64,000 bases of DNA, from positions 248,001 to 312,000 of the forward strand of contig NZ_JAENHO010000014.1 of NCBI RefSeq assembly GCF_016785085.1. The letters are read 5' to 3'. The position numbers and the translations under genes are program-made. The stretch comes from Paractinoplanes lichenicola. Its GTDB lineage: Bacteria; Actinomycetota; Actinomycetes; Mycobacteriales; Micromonosporaceae. Below, piece after piece: positions 61,867-64,000 of this stretch (position 1 is its first letter; every line of letters starts with the position of its first letter). Below the pieces are notes generated by a model, which was not told where the DNA came from, searched no databases, and saw nothing but the letters and a program-made list of their open reading frames with translations.

Positions 61867-63146
61867 GCCTTGGCGGCGGCCAGTCCGATGCCGGGCGCGA
61901 TCGGCCGGAGCCGCTTGCCCGCGAAGAGCATCAGGCTCAGCAGGCTGGCCAGGACGGCCAGGGCCCCGGCGCCGTACCAGGCCCACGTGTACGCCCCCAG
62001 CTGATCGCGGACCAGCCCGGCCGCGGTGGCGGCGGCCGCCGCGCCGATCTGGTGCGAGGCGAAGACCCAGCCGAAGACGACCGCGCCTTGCTCGCCGAAG
62101 TACTCCCGGCACAGCGTGACCGTGGGCGGCACGGTGGCCACCCAGTCGAGGCCGTAGAAGAGGATGAACACCAGCATGCTGGGGTGCGCGGCCGCGGCGA
62201 ACAGCGACGGCAGGATCAGCAGCGAGAGCCCGCGCAGGAAGTAGTAGGCGCCGAGCAGGATCCGGCTGTCGACCCGGTCGGTCAGCCAGCCCGAGGCGAT
62301 CGTGCCCACGATGTCGAACACGCCGACCAGCGCCAGCAGCGAGGCGGCGGTGGTCTCGGCCATGCCGTGGTCGTGCGCGGCCGGGATGAAGTGCGTGCCG
62401 ACCAGCCCGTTGGTGGTCGCCCCGCAGATCGCGAACCCGCCCGCCAGCAGCCAGAACGGGCGGGTCCGGGCGGCGTCGCGCAGGGCCCGCAGCGCGGTGC
62501 GGGCGGCCCCGGCGGGCGCGATCGGCTTCGGCTCGGAGTATTCGCCGCCGTACGCGCCCAGCCCCAGCTCGGCCGGGTGGTCGCGCAGCCGCCACCAGAC
62601 CAGCGGGACGACGAGCAGGGCGGCGCCGGTGACGGTCAGCGCCGCGGTCCGCCAGCCCGAGTTCTGCGTGAGCGTGGCCAGCACCGGCAGGAAGACCAGG
62701 TTGCCGGCCGCGCCGCCCGCGGTCAGCACGCCGGTGACCAGGCCGCGGTGCTTGACGAACCAGCGGCCGGTGATCGTGGCCACGAAGCCCAGGGCCATCG
62801 AGCCGGTGCCCAGGCCGACGAGCACGCCCCAGAGCAGGATCAGCTGCCAGCTCGACTGCATGAACACGGTCAGGCCGGAGCCCGCCGCCACGAGCAGCAG
62901 GGCGGCCATGATGACCCGGCGGATGCCGAACCGCTCCATCAGGGCCGCCGCGAACGGCGCGGTCAGGCCGTAGAGCAGCAGGTTGACCGAGACGGCGGCC
63001 GAGATCGTGCCGAGCGACCAGCCGAACTCGTCGTGCAGCGGCCGGATCATGACGGACGGGGTGGCCCGGAACCCGGCCGCGCCGACCAGCGCGACGAACG
63101 CCACGACGGCCACGAGCCAGGCGGGATGGATGCGGAACTTGGTCAC
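61863..63146 (-). CDS. MFS transporter (oxalate/formate antiporter-like outline)
   Basis: 427 residues from GTG at 63146, with about 12 membrane helices. Starts further upstream (to 63218) are open but add polar sequence. Segments include PAWLVAVVAFVALVGAAGF, LLLVAAGSGLTVFM, the loop after helix 10 and FVKHRGLVTGVL. The substrate is unknown. The tail is short and Pro/Arg-bearing (KRLRPIAPGI). It diverges from the GlxA-type regulator. Confidence 0.82.
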   Translation of the reverse strand: MTKFRIHPAWLVAVVAFVALVGAAGFRATPSVMIRPLHDEFGWSLGTISAAVSVNLLLYGLTAPFAAALMERFGIRRVIMAALLLVAAGSGLTVFMQSSWQLILLWGVLVGLGTGSMALGFVATITGRWFVKHRGLVTGVLTAGGAAGNLVFLPVLATLTQNSGWRTAALTVTGAALLVVPLVWWRLRDHPAELGLGAYGGEYSEPKPIAPAGAARTALRALRDAARTRPFWLLAGGFAICGATTNGLVGTHFIPAAHDHGMAETTAASLLALVGVFDIVGTIASGWLTDRVDSRILLGAYYFLRGLSLLILPSLFAAAAHPSMLVFILFYGLDWVATVPPTVTLCREYFGEQGAVVFGWVFASHQIGAAAAATAAGLVRDQLGAYTWAWYGAGALAVLASLLSLMLFAGKRLRPIAPGIGLAAAKA

Positions 63147-63198
63147 GTACAGATTCTGCGAATCACGGGCCGGTAAGACGAGTGGCCGGGAGGCCATC

Positions 63199-64000
63199 AT
63201 GCGCAAGAATCGGGCCATGTCCGATCAGCACACGATCGCCGTCCTGCCGCTGGAGGGCGTGGTGGCGTTCGACCTCGGCACGGCCACGCAGGTGTTCAAC
63301 GCGGCCCGGCGCGCCGACAAGACGAAGCTCTACCGCATTCTGGTCTGCGGCACCGGCCCGGTACGCAGCACGGCCGGGTTCACGATCGTCCCCGATCACG
63401 ACCTGAGCGCCCTCGAGCAGGCCGACACGGTGGTCGTGCCGGGAGTGGACGCCGGGAGCACCGTGACCGACGGGACGCTGCGGGACGACGTACGGGAAGC
63501 TCTGCGCAAGGCGGCGGCTCGCGGGGCGCGCATCGTCTCGATCTGCACGGGCGCCTCCGTGCTGGCCGCGGCGGGCCTGCTCGACGGTCGCCCGGCCGCC
63601 ACCCACTGGCTCTGGGGCGCCCGCATCGGCCGGCTCTATCCGCAGGTCAAGTGGAACCTCGACGTGCTCTTCGTCGATGACGGCGACGTGCTCACCTCGG
63701 CCGGGGTGGGCGCCGGGGCCGACCTCTGCCTGCACATCGTGCGCAACGATCACGGGGCCGAGGTGGCCAACCGCGCGGCCCGGCGCTGCGTGCTGCCGCC
63801 CTGGCGCGACGGCGGGCAGGCGCAGTTCATCGAGCGCCCGGTCCCGCACTCCGACGGCACCGGCACCGCGCCCACCCGGGCCTGGGCGCTCGACCGGCTG
63901 GCCGAGCCGGTGGGCCTGGAGGAGATGGCCGAACACGCCCGGATGAGCGTGCGCACCTTCACCCGGCGCTTCCGCGAGGAGACCGGCACGAGCCCGCGGC
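63199..64000 (+). CDS. GlxA-type DJ-1/AraC transcriptional regulator (3' truncated)
   Basis: 267 codons visible before the window ends; ATG at 63199 with GGGAGG six bases upstream. The N-terminal DJ-1/PfpI-like domain covers about 10-180 (IAVLPLEGVVAFDLGTATQVF, VSICTGASVLAAAGLLDGR with its cysteine). The C-terminal AraC HTH has begun (ALDRLAEPVGLEEMAEHARM, SVRTFTRRFREETG). The gene is divergent from the MFS gene and probably regulates it. It is incomplete, not broken. Confidence 0.9.
   Translation, partial: MRKNRAMSDQHTIAVLPLEGVVAFDLGTATQVFNAARRADKTKLYRILVCGTGPVRSTAGFTIVPDHDLSALEQADTVVVPGVDAGSTVTDGTLRDDVREALRKAAARGARIVSICTGASVLAAAGLLDGRPAATHWLWGARIGRLYPQVKWNLDVLFVDDGDVLTSAGVGAGADLCLHIVRNDHGAEVANRAARRCVLPPWRDGGQAQFIERPVPHSDGTGTAPTRAWALDRLAEPVGLEEMAEHARMSVRTFTRRFREETGTSPR

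Overview
The window is high-GC, gene-dense actinobacterial chromosome with many GTG and TTG starts and short overlaps. A mycothiol-type formaldehyde dehydrogenase, the CysO/CysM/Mec cysteine route, FxsT-like TPR and YbaB/EspC gene families point to Micromonosporaceae, probably Actinoplanes or a close relative. This is inferred from gene content only. No rRNA, tRNA, CRISPR array, IS element or integrase was recognised.

Layout. 1-5.0 kb: a gene tail, a short-form leucyl-tRNA synthetase, a pentapeptide-repeat protein, and an SDR with a TetR regulator. 5.0-13.97 kb: a conserved actinobacterial housekeeping block (rdgB, rph, cAMP-phosphodiesterase-like MBL protein, cysM, cysO, mec, DUF2017, clpS, and divergent pncB-pncA). 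Its order matches M. tuberculosis Rv1330c-Rv1341 as I remember it, except that the rhomboid and murI slots hold a small membrane protein and a glycosyltransferase sits between the MBL gene and rph. 14-30.5 kb: MFS and SMR exporters, a TetR regulator, ctaD, an FAD monooxygenase, a LigD-like phosphoesterase with a decayed ligase domain, two paralogous secreted proteins (one sortase-anchored), a GH63-like hydrolase, mscR with a MarR regulator, a cupin and a PAS-GGDEF-EAL protein.

30.9-38.2 kb holds an Mrr-like protein with lost catalytic residues, an alpha/beta hydrolase and a 1638-residue protein that joins an SF1 helicase, a Vsr-like nuclease and a complete arginase-family domain in one reading frame. 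42.4-44.7 kb is a type VII secretion effector cassette (YbaB-like, EspC-like, WXG-type toxin, candidate immunity protein). 44.8-48.1 kb is a compact phage-flavoured operon (SF1 ATPase, phage 'beta' protein, prim-pol). 48.2-52.9 kb carries an SRPBCC protein, a SpoIIE phosphatase, a degenerate repeat field, twin DnaA boxes and a MazG-like gene. 52.8-55.9 kb is a translationally coupled three-gene operon around a Cas4/AddB-like Fe-S nuclease with two unrecognised partners. The right end has a second YbaB gene, a GGDEF-EAL c-di-GMP enzyme, a STAND/TPR protein, a STAS anti-anti-sigma factor, an MFS transporter and a truncated GlxA-type regulator.

Best candidates for something undescribed are the helicase-nuclease-arginase fusion (33252-38168) and the Fe-S nuclease operon (52826-55853). 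Next come the ATPase/beta/prim-pol operon and the type VII toxin whose C-terminal domain I could not name.
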